64,000 nucleotides of DNA from DSNY01 sp016861185 (GTDB taxonomy: Bacteria > Pseudomonadota > Gammaproteobacteria > Burkholderiales > Burkholderiaceae_F), in assembly GCA_030263275.1 (NCBI GenBank), contig SZOR01000004.1:1-64000 (forward strand). Direction: 5' to 3'. The notes below the pieces were generated by a model. It worked only from the letters and a program-made list of their open reading frames with translations, was not told the origin of the DNA and did not search any database. Shown here piece after piece: positions 30,082-38,309 of the stretch. Made by a program: the position numbers and the translations under genes. How positions within the stretch are numbered: the first letter of the stretch is position 1; each line of letters starts with the position of its first letter.

Positions 30082-31527
30082 TCACCCCTTGATGCAGACG
30101 ATCGGCTCGAGCCGCGCCACCTTGCGCGCGAGCCCCGCCGCGTCGGCGGCATCGACGACGGCGGTCACGTCCTTGTAGGCGCCGGGCGCTTCTTCGGCGA
30201 CGCCGCGCATCGACGGGCTGCGGATCAGCACGCCGCGATTCGCGAGTTCGTCGACGACCTGCCGGCCGTGCCAGCGGCGCGTGGCTTCGTGTCGGCTCAT
30301 GCTGCGCCCCGCGCCGTGGCAGGCGGAAGCGAACGCGCGTTCGCCCGGTACCTCCGCGCCGGCCAGCACGTATGAGCAGGTGCCCATGCTGCCGCCGATC
30401 AGCACCGGCTGGCCGACATCGCGCAGCGCAGGCGGCAGGTCCGGATGGCCGGGGCCGAACGCGCGCGTAGCGCCCTTGCGATGCACGTAGAGCTTCCGCT
30501 TGCGGCCCTCGACGACGTGCTCTTCGAGCTTGCAGGTGTTGTGCGACACGTCGTACAGCAGCGGCAGCCGCGCTGCGGGCAGGATGTCGGCGAAGACCCG
30601 CCGCGTCAGATGCGTGAGGATCTGCCGGTTGGCGAGCGCGCAGTTGATCGCCGCACGCATCGCGCCGAGGTAGTTCTGCCCGGTCGTCGAATCGAGCGGC
30701 GCGCACGCGAGTTCCCGGTCGGGCAGCGCGATGCCGTGCTGTTTAGCCTCGACCGCCATCGACTTCAGAAACTCGGTGCCGATCTGGTGGCCGAGCCCGC
30801 GCGAGCCGCAGTGGATGCTGACGACGACGTCGTCGACCACGAGCCCGAAGGCGTGCGCGCTGCGCTCGTCGAACACTTCGGCGACGCGTTGCACCTCGAG
30901 GTAATGGTTGCCCGAACCGAGCGTGCCCATCTCGTCGCGCTGGCGCTTCTTCGCATGCTCGGAGACGGCCTCGGGCCTGGCGCCGCGCATGCAGCCGTGC
31001 TCTTCGATTCGATCCAGATCGTCGGCGCTGCCGTAACCGCGGTCGACCGCCCAACGCGCGCCGCCGGAGAGCATGCTGTCCATCTCGCTCGAGGAGAGCC
31101 GGATCGCGCCGGTCGAGCCGACGCCGGCCGGGATGCGCGCGTACAGCGCGTCGGCGAGCAGCTTCTTGCGGCCTTCGATGTCGGCGGACTTCAGTCCCGT
31201 GTGCAGGCAGCGCACGCCGCACGAAATGTCGAAGCCGACGCCGCCGGCGGAGACCACGCCGCCTTCGTCGGGATCGAAAGCCGCCACGCCGCCGATCGGA
31301 AAGCCGTAGCCCCAGTGCGCGTCCGGCATCGCATAGGAGGCGGCGACGATGCCCGGCAGCTTGGCGACGTTGGCGACCTGCTCGTAGACCTTTTCGTCCA
31401 TCTCGCGAACGAGCGCCTCGGTCGCGAAGATCACGCCGGGAACGCGCATGCCATGCGCGCGCGGATCGGAATCCGGCGCGATCACCCATTCGTTTTCGGA
31501 GCGGCGGACGAGCTTGCTGGTGTCCAT
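30082..31527 (-). CDS. rtcB: RNA-splicing ligase RtcB
   Basis: RtcB joins 2',3'-cyclic-phosphate or 3'-phosphate and 5'-OH RNA ends with GTP and Mn2+. The 481-residue protein has the metal-binding motifs GGVGFDISCGVR, LGSGNHYLEV, SIHCGSRGLGHQIG and YDVSHNTCK, and the GMP-accepting histidine in SACHGAGRSMSR. The length fits. It lies 13 bases after archease, its activating partner, and upstream of pncB. No RtcR activator is seen here, so the control is not evident. It is likely a tRNA or rRNA repair gene. Confidence 0.97.
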   Translation of the reverse strand: MDTSKLVRRSENEWVIAPDSDPRAHGMRVPGVIFATEALVREMDEKVYEQVANVAKLPGIVAASYAMPDAHWGYGFPIGGVAAFDPDEGGVVSAGGVGFDISCGVRCLHTGLKSADIEGRKKLLADALYARIPAGVGSTGAIRLSSSEMDSMLSGGARWAVDRGYGSADDLDRIEEHGCMRGARPEAVSEHAKKRQRDEMGTLGSGNHYLEVQRVAEVFDERSAHAFGLVVDDVVVSIHCGSRGLGHQIGTEFLKSMAVEAKQHGIALPDRELACAPLDSTTGQNYLGAMRAAINCALANRQILTHLTRRVFADILPAARLPLLYDVSHNTCKLEEHVVEGRKRKLYVHRKGATRAFGPGHPDLPPALRDVGQPVLIGGSMGTCSYVLAGAEVPGERAFASACHGAGRSMSRHEATRRWHGRQVVDELANRGVLIRSPSMRGVAEEAPGAYKDVTAVVDAADAAGLARKVARLEPIVCIKG

Positions 31528-31540
31528 CGTGGTGTCCTCG

Positions 31541-31969
31541 TCAAACGTCGACGACGCATTGCGCGAGCCAGTTCCCGTCGTCGAGCCGGCGCACGGCGAG
31601 CTGCGTGTAGGTCGCGCCCTTGACTTCGACCGCCGGCTTGTGTCGTGCGACGTCGACCGGCTCGCCCCAGGCGCGCGCGGCCAAGCGCGTACCTTCGATC
31701 GAAACCTCGAAGCGGCCGAACAGCATGCGCCTGACTTGCATCTCGTAGACGAGCGCGTTGAGCCAGTCAGCGAACAGCAGCTCCGTGTCGGGCGCTTCGC
31801 AGCCGATGTCGACCGGCGTGCCCGTTGCGACCGTTGCCGGATCCGCGATCACCGCGGTCAGCGCAAGCGCGGCCTGTTCGAAGGCCTGCGCGGGCGTGCG
31901 GCCGATGCCGCGCACGCCGATGTCGGCGCCGTGCTCGAAGTGTTCCCAAGACGGAACCGGAAGCGACAC
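31541..31969 (-). CDS. Archease family protein
   Basis: Archease helps RtcB by promoting guanylylation and turnover. The 142-residue protein, read from a GTG at 31969 as M-SLPVPSWEHFEHGADIGVRG, has the early family motif HGADIGVRG, the acidic ELLFADWLNAL block and the C-terminal KGATYTQLAVR...WLAQCVVDV. The frame continues upstream to a GTG at 32005 (starting MLFWPAGRR), which is non-conserved; an AAAGG before 31969 supports the shorter form. It is placed directly before rtcB, as in many bacteria and archaea. Confidence 0.9.
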   Translation of the reverse strand: MSLPVPSWEHFEHGADIGVRGIGRTPAQAFEQAALALTAVIADPATVATGTPVDIGCEAPDTELLFADWLNALVYEMQVRRMLFGRFEVSIEGTRLAARAWGEPVDVARHKPAVEVKGATYTQLAVRRLDDGNWLAQCVVDV

Positions 31970-32161
31970 TGCGGCCTTTCGTCGTCCTGCAGGCCAAAAT
32001 AGCACCGGCGCACGGTTTGGCGGCGCCGCAGATCAAGCGCAGGCATGGCCGTGCGAGAGGTGTTCCCACCCCGGAAGTCGCGGCAGGGCTTGGCAGCGGG
32101 CCGCGCGCCCTTTATACCGTCAGCGCAGCGCGCCCGGATGCGGGCGCTCGCGGAGGAGACC

Positions 32162-33439
32162 ATGGTCATGGCGATCGGCAGGCGGACGCGTTTGTTCTGG
32201 CTCGGCGCGTCGATGGCGGCGGTCGGTTGCGTCACACCGCCGACCGGCTTCGAAAGCAGGGCAACCCCCGAGGCGCAGGGTCGGATGGACGGCGCGCGCC
32301 AAGTCCGCTACCCCGAGGCACCGTTCTCCGGGGTCAAAGAGGACTTTTCGCGCTGGCCGAGCTACGCGAACCGCCTGCGTTTCCCGTCGCCGCAAAAGGC
32401 GGCGTTGCCGGCCGAGCTGAAGGGCGATCCGGCACAGGGGCGCAAGATCTTCCTCGACCGCAACAAGGGTCCATGCACCGGCTGCCATCTCGTTCAGGGT
32501 GCCGACGTGTGGCCCGCGGGCAACGTCGGCACCGATCTGTCGCTCGCCGGCGAGCGTTACGCGAATGCCGACGCGGTGCTGTACCAGTACATCTACGATC
32601 CGCGCGTCTTCAATCCGGCGAGCCTGATGCCGCCGTGGGGTACCGCCGGCCTGTTGACGCCGCAGGAGATCGCGCATCTGGTCGCGTTCCTGAAGACGCA
32701 GAAGGGACCCTTGCCGCCCGAAACCGATCCGGCGCGCAATCCGAACACGCGCCCGCGGCCGGCGCCGTATTTCGGCGACAACCTGGATCCGACCAACAAC
32801 CCGGCGGTGATCCTGGCCGAAGACGCGATCAAGACCTGGCGCCAGCGCGGTCCCGCCGGCAAGTCCTGCGTCGATTGCCACGGCGAGGTCGAGCGGATGA
32901 AGGGCGTGGCGACCAGGTATCCGAAGCACTGGCCGCAGTACCGCCGCATCATGTCGATCGAAGACGTGATCGCCTGGCACGGCGCGGATGCGACCGGGCT
33001 CGCGTTGCGCGCGCAAAGCGCCGAGAACGTCAACCTCAGCATGCTGATCCGCATGCAGTCCAACGGCCTGCCCGTCGACGTGGACGTGACGAGCGCCGAA
33101 GCCAGGCGTGCGTTCGAGCGCGGCCGCGATCGCTTCTACCAGCGCGTCGGCCAGCGCAATCACGCCTGCGCCGATTGCCACGATCCGGCGCGCGGCGGCG
33201 ACAAATTCCTCGGCGGGCGCCTGTTGGCGACGACCGATTCCGGGCTGACGCGGCACTTCCCGACGTTCCGCACGAACTTCGGCATCGTCTGGGACATCCG
33301 CAAGCGGATGCAGTGGTGCCTGCTGCCGCTCGGAATGAACTACCTGCCCGCCGACGCGGTGGAGTACGCCGAGATCGAGCTGTATCTCGCCTCGTTCGAT
33401 CGCGGCAAGCCGATGAGCGTGCCGGGCATCCGGCACTGA
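32162..33439 (+). CDS. Fused SoxX-SoxA triheme c-type cytochrome lipoprotein
   Basis: A 425-residue protein with a lipoprotein signal (lipobox AVGC, Cys23), three c-heme motifs, and two Sox-like halves. Residues 85-185 look like SoxX: CTGCH (105-109) and a Met-ligand loop SLMPPWG. Residues 215-425 look like SoxA: CVDCH (236-240), CADCH (336-340), and RKRMQWCLLPLGMNY with Cys386 at the usual cysteine-persulfide site, ending ELYLASFDRGKPMSVPGIRH. SoxXA oxidises thiosulfate with SoxYZ in the periplasm. No soxY, soxZ, soxB or soxCD is seen in this window. ATG at 32162 follows GGAGGAG by three bases. Confidence 0.85.
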   Translation: MVMAIGRRTRLFWLGASMAAVGCVTPPTGFESRATPEAQGRMDGARQVRYPEAPFSGVKEDFSRWPSYANRLRFPSPQKAALPAELKGDPAQGRKIFLDRNKGPCTGCHLVQGADVWPAGNVGTDLSLAGERYANADAVLYQYIYDPRVFNPASLMPPWGTAGLLTPQEIAHLVAFLKTQKGPLPPETDPARNPNTRPRPAPYFGDNLDPTNNPAVILAEDAIKTWRQRGPAGKSCVDCHGEVERMKGVATRYPKHWPQYRRIMSIEDVIAWHGADATGLALRAQSAENVNLSMLIRMQSNGLPVDVDVTSAEARRAFERGRDRFYQRVGQRNHACADCHDPARGGDKFLGGRLLATTDSGLTRHFPTFRTNFGIVWDIRKRMQWCLLPLGMNYLPADAVEYAEIELYLASFDRGKPMSVPGIRH

Positions 33440-33444
33440 GGGGT

Positions 33445-33645
33445 TTAGCCGAGCGGCCGCACCGCGTAGTCGCCGGCTTTGGCGACCGCCGCGCGGACGG
33501 CGTCCGGATCGACCGGCTCGCCGAAGACCGCACGCGGCGGGTCGAGCGTGACGGTCACGTCGTCGGCGACGGCTTTGAGCGCTTTCGTGACGCGGCTCAC
33601 GCAGCCGCCGCAGTGCATGCCGGTGATTTCGAACTCCTGTTGCAT
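33445..33645 (-). CDS. Heavy-metal-associated domain protein (CopZ-like)
   Basis: A 66-residue HMA-domain protein, MQQEFEITGMHCGGCVSRVTKALK, with the metal-binding M-x-C-x-x-C loop (GMHCGGC) and the usual ferredoxin-like length. Such proteins carry Cu+ in the cytoplasm to P-type ATPases. GGAAGG lies a few bases before the ATG. It is convergent with the SoxX-SoxA gene (five bases apart). No copper ATPase is near in this window. Confidence 0.93.
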   Translation of the reverse strand: MQQEFEITGMHCGGCVSRVTKALKAVADDVTVTLDPPRAVFGEPVDPDAVRAAVAKAGDYAVRPLG

Positions 33646-33804
33646 GGTGCCTTCCTGGTAGCGATGGGTCCGATCGCGGCGGACCCGCAAGCGGATTCTG
33701 CGCCCGAACGCGCGGCGGCGCTTGCGTCGGATCAGCCGCTTCCGGCGCGCGCGAAGCGGTCCGATACACTGCGCGCCGTCGTCGCACCGCCTGTGAAGAT
33801 CCGC

Positions 33805-34692
33805 ATGGACCGCGCCCAGATTCCGCCCGAGCTGAAGGCCGACATTCTGTCCGAGGCGCTGCCTTACATCCGCCGCTTCCACGGCAAGACGATTGTCGTC
33901 AAGTACGGCGGCAACGCGATGATCGACCAGCGGCTGAAGGAAAGCTTTGCGCACGACGTGGTGCTGCTGAAACTGGTCGGCATGAACCCGGTCGTCGTGC
34001 ACGGCGGTGGCCCGCAGATCGACGAGGCGCTCGAGCGCGTCGGCAAGAAATCGACTTTCGTCCAGGGCATGCGCGTGACCGACGCCGAGACGATGGAAGT
34101 CGTGGAATGGGTGCTGGCCGGCGAAGTGCAGGGCGAGCTGGTCACGTTGATCAACCGCTTCGGCGGCCAGGCCGTGGGGCTGACGGGCAAGGACGGCGGG
34201 CTGATCCGCGCGCGCAAGATGCGCATTCCCGACCGCGACGATCCGACCAAGCTGCACGACATCGGCCAGGTCGGCGAAATCGACGCGATCAACCCGGCGG
34301 TGGTCAAGGCGCTCGAGGAAGACGCCTTCATTCCCGTGATCTCGCCGATCGGCTTCGACGACGAGGGCGCGACCTACAACATCAACGCCGATGTGGTCGC
34401 CGGCAAGATCGCCGAGATCCTGAAGGCCGAAAAGCTCGTGATGCTGACCAACACGCCGGGCGTGCTCGACAAGAACGGACAGTTGCTCACGGGGCTGACG
34501 GCGCGTCAGATCGACGAGCTGTTCGCCGACGGCACGATCTCCGGCGGCATGCTGCCGAAGATTGCTTCCGCGCTCGAGGCCGCGAAGAGCGGGGTCAACG
34601 CCGTGCACATCATCGACGGCCGCGTCGATCATTGCCTGTTGCTGGAGATCCTGACCGATGCCGGCGTGGGTACGATGATCCGCAGCCACTAG
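33805..34692 (+). CDS. argB: Acetylglutamate kinase
   Basis: ArgB phosphorylates N-acetylglutamate in arginine synthesis. The 295-residue protein has HGKTIVVKYGGNAM (phosphate-loop Lys), VVVHGGGPQID, the substrate region QGMRVTDAETMEVVEWVL, ITPxxF-like TYNINADVVAGKIA, and the lid GGMLPKIASALEAAKSGV. Start placed at ATG 33805 (MDRAQIPPELK); a GTG at 33793 would add MKIR. A HAD phosphatase and slmA follow, an order common in betaproteobacteria. Confidence 0.97.
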   Translation: MDRAQIPPELKADILSEALPYIRRFHGKTIVVKYGGNAMIDQRLKESFAHDVVLLKLVGMNPVVVHGGGPQIDEALERVGKKSTFVQGMRVTDAETMEVVEWVLAGEVQGELVTLINRFGGQAVGLTGKDGGLIRARKMRIPDRDDPTKLHDIGQVGEIDAINPAVVKALEEDAFIPVISPIGFDDEGATYNINADVVAGKIAEILKAEKLVMLTNTPGVLDKNGQLLTGLTARQIDELFADGTISGGMLPKIASALEAAKSGVNAVHIIDGRVDHCLLLEILTDAGVGTMIRSH

Positions 34693-34707
34693 TCCCGTAG
34701 CGCGTCG

Positions 34708-35397
34708 ATGGGAAAAGCGGGCACGCGGCTCGTGTGGTTCTTCGACCTCGACGACACGCTGCACGACGCGTCGCACGCGATCTTCGGTGCGATCGACCGG
34801 CGGATGACCGAGTACGTGGCCACGCACCTGGATGTCGACGAGCAGGAAGCGGACCGGCTGCGGCTCACCTACTGGCGCCGCTACGGCGCGACGATGCTCG
34901 GGCTCGCGCGGCACCACGGGGTCGATCCGCATCACTTCCTGCGTGAGACGCACGACTTGGACGTGGCGACACTGCTGCGCGCCGAGCGCGGGCTCGCGCG
35001 GCTCTTCGCACGGCTTCCCGGCCGCAAGGTGCTGCTGACCAACGCGCCGGACCGCTACGCGCGCGCGGTACTGCGCGAACTGGCGCTGCACCCGCATATC
35101 GGCGCGCGCTACACGATCGAGCGGATGCGCGTGCACGGCGCTTTCCGCCCCAAGCCGTCGCGCGCGATGCTGCGGCACATGCTCGCGCGCGAGCGCATCC
35201 CCGCGCAGCGCGCGGTGCTGGTCGAGGACAGCGCGTCCAACCTGAAGGCCGCGCGTGCGGTCGGGCTGCGCACCGTGCTGGTCGCGCGGCGCGACGGGCC
35301 CTTCGCTGCGCGCCGGCCTGGGCGCGCTCACTACGTCGGGTTGTGCGTGCGCTCGGTCCTGGACCTTCCGAAAAGGCTTGCTTTTCTGCGGAAGTAA
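34708..35397 (+). CDS. HAD-family pyrimidine 5'-nucleotidase-like hydrolase
   Basis: A 229-residue HAD hydrolase: nucleophile motif FDLDDTLHDA (near residues 12-21), motif II TNAPDR, lysine in FRPKPS and motif IV VEDSASNLKAA. The fold and the short helical cap match the SDT1/pyrimidine 5'-nucleotidase (HAD IA) group that dephosphorylates UMP/CMP or damaged nucleotides. The ATG follows argB by 15 bases; slmA follows 54 bases later, so it is probably one operon. The precise substrate cannot be told. Confidence 0.88.
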   Translation: MGKAGTRLVWFFDLDDTLHDASHAIFGAIDRRMTEYVATHLDVDEQEADRLRLTYWRRYGATMLGLARHHGVDPHHFLRETHDLDVATLLRAERGLARLFARLPGRKVLLTNAPDRYARAVLRELALHPHIGARYTIERMRVHGAFRPKPSRAMLRHMLARERIPAQRAVLVEDSASNLKAARAVGLRTVLVARRDGPFAARRPGRAHYVGLCVRSVLDLPKRLAFLRK

Positions 35398-35451
35398 TCC
35401 CCCACGTCGCGCGAGTTTCCGGTAGATTTTCCGTCCCGACGGAAGCACGCC

Positions 35452-36069
35452 ATGGAAACCGCCAGTTCCTCCGACAAGCCCGCGGCCGAATCCGGCAAGC
35501 GCAAACCCGGCGCGCGCAAGCTGCAGATCCTGCAGACGCTCGCCGCGATGCTGGAAGATCCGAAGGGCGAAAAGGTGACGACCGCGGCGCTGGCGGCCAA
35601 GCTCGACGTGTCGGAAGCGGCGCTGTACCGGCACTTCGCCAGCAAGGCGCAGATGTTCGAGGGGCTGATCGAGTTCATCGAGACGACGATCTTCGGACTG
35701 ATCAACGAGATCTCCGCGAAGGAGACCTCGGGGCTGAAGCAGGTGCGGCGCATCGTTGTGATGCTGCTCGACTTCGCGCAGACCAACCGCGGCATGACGC
35801 GCGTGCTGATCGGCGATGCGCTGGTCAACGAGAACGAGCGGCTGCAGGAGCGCATGAACCAGCTCTTTGAGCGCATCGAGGCGTCGCTGAAGCAGAGCTT
35901 CCGCGTGGCGATGACCGAGAAGGAACTGCCGGAGAACTTCGACCCCGCCGCGCGCGCGAACCTCGTCGTCGCCTACGTCGTCGGCCGCTGGCACCGCTTC
36001 GCCAAGACGGGCTTCAAGAGGCTGCCGAACGAAGGGCTCGAAGCGCAACTACCGGCGCTGCTCGTCTGA
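35452..36069 (+). CDS. slmA: TetR-family nucleoid occlusion factor SlmA-like
   Basis: A 205-residue TetR-fold protein with an N-terminal extension, the helix-turn-helix VTTAALAAKLDVSEAALYRHFASKAQMFEGLI and an all-helical ligand/dimer domain. The sequence resembles SlmA, which binds nucleoid DNA and blocks FtsZ ring assembly over unsegregated chromosomes. The argB - nucleotidase - slmA order supports this. Similarity to SlmA through the whole length (for example LINEISAKETSG, and RWHRFAKTGFKRLP) makes a generic TetR regulator less likely. Confidence 0.88.
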   Translation: METASSSDKPAAESGKRKPGARKLQILQTLAAMLEDPKGEKVTTAALAAKLDVSEAALYRHFASKAQMFEGLIEFIETTIFGLINEISAKETSGLKQVRRIVVMLLDFAQTNRGMTRVLIGDALVNENERLQERMNQLFERIEASLKQSFRVAMTEKELPENFDPAARANLVVAYVVGRWHRFAKTGFKRLPNEGLEAQLPALLV

Positions 36070-36104
36070 GCGCGATCGGCCCGCAGGTTGGCGGCTGGCT
36101 CACG

Positions 36105-36125
36105 TGAACGCGCGATGCGCGTTCA
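36105..36125 (+). terminator. Hairpin after slmA
   Basis: TGAACGCGC-GAT-GCGCGTTCA is a perfect nine-base stem with a three-base loop, 35 bases after the slmA stop. No T-run follows. A second stem, GAAAGGG/CCCTTTC, lies at 36157-36177 in the leader of the next gene. Confidence 0.4.
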
Positions 36126-36283
36126 GCGGCACTGTCACTCCGCTTTACAGCTTCTTGAAAGGGGCTTCATCCCTTTCGAGCCGATTCCCATTCGATCAAC
36201 GACTTGCCCGCGTTGAGCGCGGCAGGAATGCCCATTGCTTGCGAGGCTGCATCGGTCCGGAGTTCCACCGGGGGAGAGCCACG

Positions 36284-37435
36284 ATGAATCAATGCACCAA
36301 AGCGGTCGCAGCGCTTCTGTTCGGCGTGCCGACGTTGGCGCTGGCGTCAGTCATTCAAACGCTGCAAGGCACGGGGCAGGCCGAATTGCTGCCGATGATC
36401 CAGGCGGGTGCGCCGCCCGACAGTCCGGCGGCACGGGTCGATCCCAACGTCACGACGTCGCCATTCACCGGCGTGGTCAGCATCAACATCCGCTATACGC
36501 CGCCCGGCGGCACGCAGCAGAGCTTCATCTGCAGCGGCACGGCGATCTCGCCGTTCATGGTGCTGACGGCGGCGCACTGCGTCGATCCGCTCGACAACGG
36601 CCAGGTGATCGACATCACGCAAATGGGCAACGACGTTCGCGTCGTCGTCAACGACGACGGGTTCTTCAACCCGGCGACCGACCTGATCACCGCGAGCCAG
36701 GTGACGATCCATCCGGACTACGACGGTTTCGGCATCTGCCCCGACGGCACATTCGGCTGCGTCAATGACGATCTCGCGATCATCCGACTGTCGCAGGCTT
36801 TGCCGGACACAGTGCAGACCTATCGCTTTGCCGACGAACAGATCGCACCGGGCACCGAGTTCACGATGGTCGGCTACGGCACGAGCGGCGACGGCGTCAA
36901 CGGCTACACGGTCGCACCGAACTTCTTCGTCAAGCGGGTCGGCGGCAACATCTACGACTTGTTCGACAACGACGACGAAGCGAACTTCAATCCGGCAACG
37001 CCGCGCGAGGTCTGGTATTACGACTTCGATGGCACCCGCAACGGGCTGTTCCGCGACACGTTCTGCCTCCTCGGGCTGGCCTGCTCCGGGTATCTTGGCA
37101 ACGATGTCGAAACGCATCTCGGCGGCGGCGATTCGGGCGGACCTTCGTTCATCCAGTCGTGGACGGGCGAGTACTTCCTCGTCGCCAACAACACGTTCGG
37201 AATCAACTTCTGCTACGCCGACGACCCGCGCGACAGCCAGGGGCGCTGCCGCAGCGGCGACTTCGGCGACGCTGGCGGCGGCATCCTGCTGCACTCGTAC
37301 CTCAGTTGGATACGGATGACGGCGGAGATCCCCGAGCCGAGTTCGATTCTTCTGCTCGGTGTCGGCTTGCTGATGTTGAGCGTGCTGCGTACGCGCGGGC
37401 GTCGCCGCCCCGCGGCTTGCAGCGCGACGCGCTGA
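36284..37435 (+). CDS. PEP-CTERM trypsin-like serine protease
   Basis: A 383-residue exported protein. After a signal peptide (AVAALLFGVPTLALA) it has a chymotrypsin-fold domain with an intact triad: His98 (LTAAHC), Asp163 (NDDLAII) and Ser284 (GGGDSGGP). The C-terminus is a PEP-CTERM sorting signal: PEP at 350-352, a hydrophobic helix (SILLLGVGLLMLSVL) and RTRGRRR. PEP-CTERM proteins are cut by an exosortase (EpsH/XrtA type), not seen in this window, and released to the surface or polysaccharide matrix. GGGAGAG lies nine bases before the ATG. A T-run terminator follows, so it is a single-gene unit. Confidence 0.92.
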   Translation: MNQCTKAVAALLFGVPTLALASVIQTLQGTGQAELLPMIQAGAPPDSPAARVDPNVTTSPFTGVVSINIRYTPPGGTQQSFICSGTAISPFMVLTAAHCVDPLDNGQVIDITQMGNDVRVVVNDDGFFNPATDLITASQVTIHPDYDGFGICPDGTFGCVNDDLAIIRLSQALPDTVQTYRFADEQIAPGTEFTMVGYGTSGDGVNGYTVAPNFFVKRVGGNIYDLFDNDDEANFNPATPREVWYYDFDGTRNGLFRDTFCLLGLACSGYLGNDVETHLGGGDSGGPSFIQSWTGEYFLVANNTFGINFCYADDPRDSQGRCRSGDFGDAGGGILLHSYLSWIRMTAEIPEPSSILLLGVGLLMLSVLRTRGRRRPAACSATR

Positions 37436-37454
37436 GCGGGCCGCGCTTCCGTCA

Positions 37455-37475
37455 GGGCCCTACGGGGCCCTTTTT
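37455..37475 (+). terminator. Rho-independent terminator after the PEP-CTERM protease
   Basis: AGGGCCC-TAC-GGGGCCC stem with a short loop followed by TTTTT, 19 bases after the protease stop. The stem plus U-tract is a textbook form. Confidence 0.85.
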
Positions 37476-37498
37476 CGTTTCGACGGTCGGTGCGCACC

Positions 37499-38245
37499 TC
37501 AGCGCGCACCGCACACCGCGCACGCCGGATCGCGCGGCACGCGGACGGTGCGGAACTGCATGTCGCGTGCGTCGAGCATCAGCAGTTTGCCGCTGAGCGA
37601 CTCGCCGATGCCGGCGGCGAGCTTCAGCGCCTCCGCAGCCTGCAGCGTGCCGACGATGCCCGTGACCGGCGCGAACACGCCCATGATCGCGCACAGCTCG
37701 TCCTCGCCTTCGCCCTCGGGGAAAAGGCACGCGTAGCACGGCGCATCGGCGCGGCGCAGGTCGAACACCGCAAGCTGGCCGTCGAAGCGGATCGCGGCGC
37801 CGGACACGAGCGGCTTGCGGTGCCTGACGCAGGCTCGGTTGACCGCGTGGCGCGTGGCGAAGTTGTCGGTGCAGTCGAGCACGATCGTCGCGTCGCGCGC
37901 GAGCGCGTCGAGCGCGTCGGCGTCGACGCGGCGCACGACCGGAACGACCTCGACGTCCGGATTGATCGCCGCGAGCGTGGCGCGGCCCGATTCGGCCTTC
38001 GGTGCGCCGATGCGCTCGGTCGTGTGCAGGATCTGTCGCTGCAGGTTGGTGAGATCGACCGTATCGCCGTCGACCAGCGTGATCTTGGCGACACCGGCGG
38101 AGGCGAGGTAGTACGCGGCCGGCGAACCGAGCCCGCCGGCGCCGATCACGAGCATCGAGGCCGCACGGATGCGTTCCTGCCCCTCGACGCCGATCTCGTC
38201 GAGCAGGATGTGGCGCGAATAGCGCAGAAGCTGGCGGTCGTCCAT
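37499..38245 (-). CDS. MoeB/ThiF/HesA-type adenylyltransferase
   Basis: A 248-residue E1-like enzyme that adenylates the C-terminal glycine of a small sulfur carrier (MoaD or ThiS). Visible are RYSRHILLDEIGVEGQERI, the ATP-binding GAGGLGS, DGDTVDLTNLQRQ, the catalytic Asp region LDCTDNFATRHAVN, and the zinc cysteines CYAC and CAVC. No rhodanese domain is attached. The start at 38245 (MDDRQLLRYSRH) is the conserved one; the longer in-frame start adds MIGPHNAARSFWRP. Genes like this next to a ctp-type protease are frequent in betaproteobacteria. The carrier cannot be told apart. Confidence 0.92.
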   Translation of the reverse strand: MDDRQLLRYSRHILLDEIGVEGQERIRAASMLVIGAGGLGSPAAYYLASAGVAKITLVDGDTVDLTNLQRQILHTTERIGAPKAESGRATLAAINPDVEVVPVVRRVDADALDALARDATIVLDCTDNFATRHAVNRACVRHRKPLVSGAAIRFDGQLAVFDLRRADAPCYACLFPEGEGEDELCAIMGVFAPVTGIVGTLQAAEALKLAAGIGESLSGKLLMLDARDMQFRTVRVPRDPACAVCGAR

Positions 38246-38259
38246 CGGGCGCCAAAAGG

Positions 38260-38284
38260 ATCGGGCCGCATTATGCGGCCCGAT
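38260..38284 (-). terminator. Hairpin between ctp and the MoeB-like gene
   Basis: ATCGGGCCGCA-TTA-TGCGGCCCGAT is a perfect eleven-base stem. Read from the S41 protease gene it is followed by TCCTTTTGG, a weak T-rich stretch, so it probably limits read-through into the MoeB-like gene. Confidence 0.55.
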
Positions 38285-38309
38285 CACGGCGTTGGCTCGG
38301 GGAACGCGC

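Noticed and set aside
30055..30085. GGTTCAAATCC on the minus strand resembling a tRNA T-arm
   Set aside because: No acceptor, D or anticodon stems fit around it; it is part of a repeat-like intergenic segment.
36120..36160. Sigma-54 promoter for the PEP-CTERM gene
   Set aside because: A GGCAC and a GC pair are present but with 12 bases between GG and GC instead of 10.
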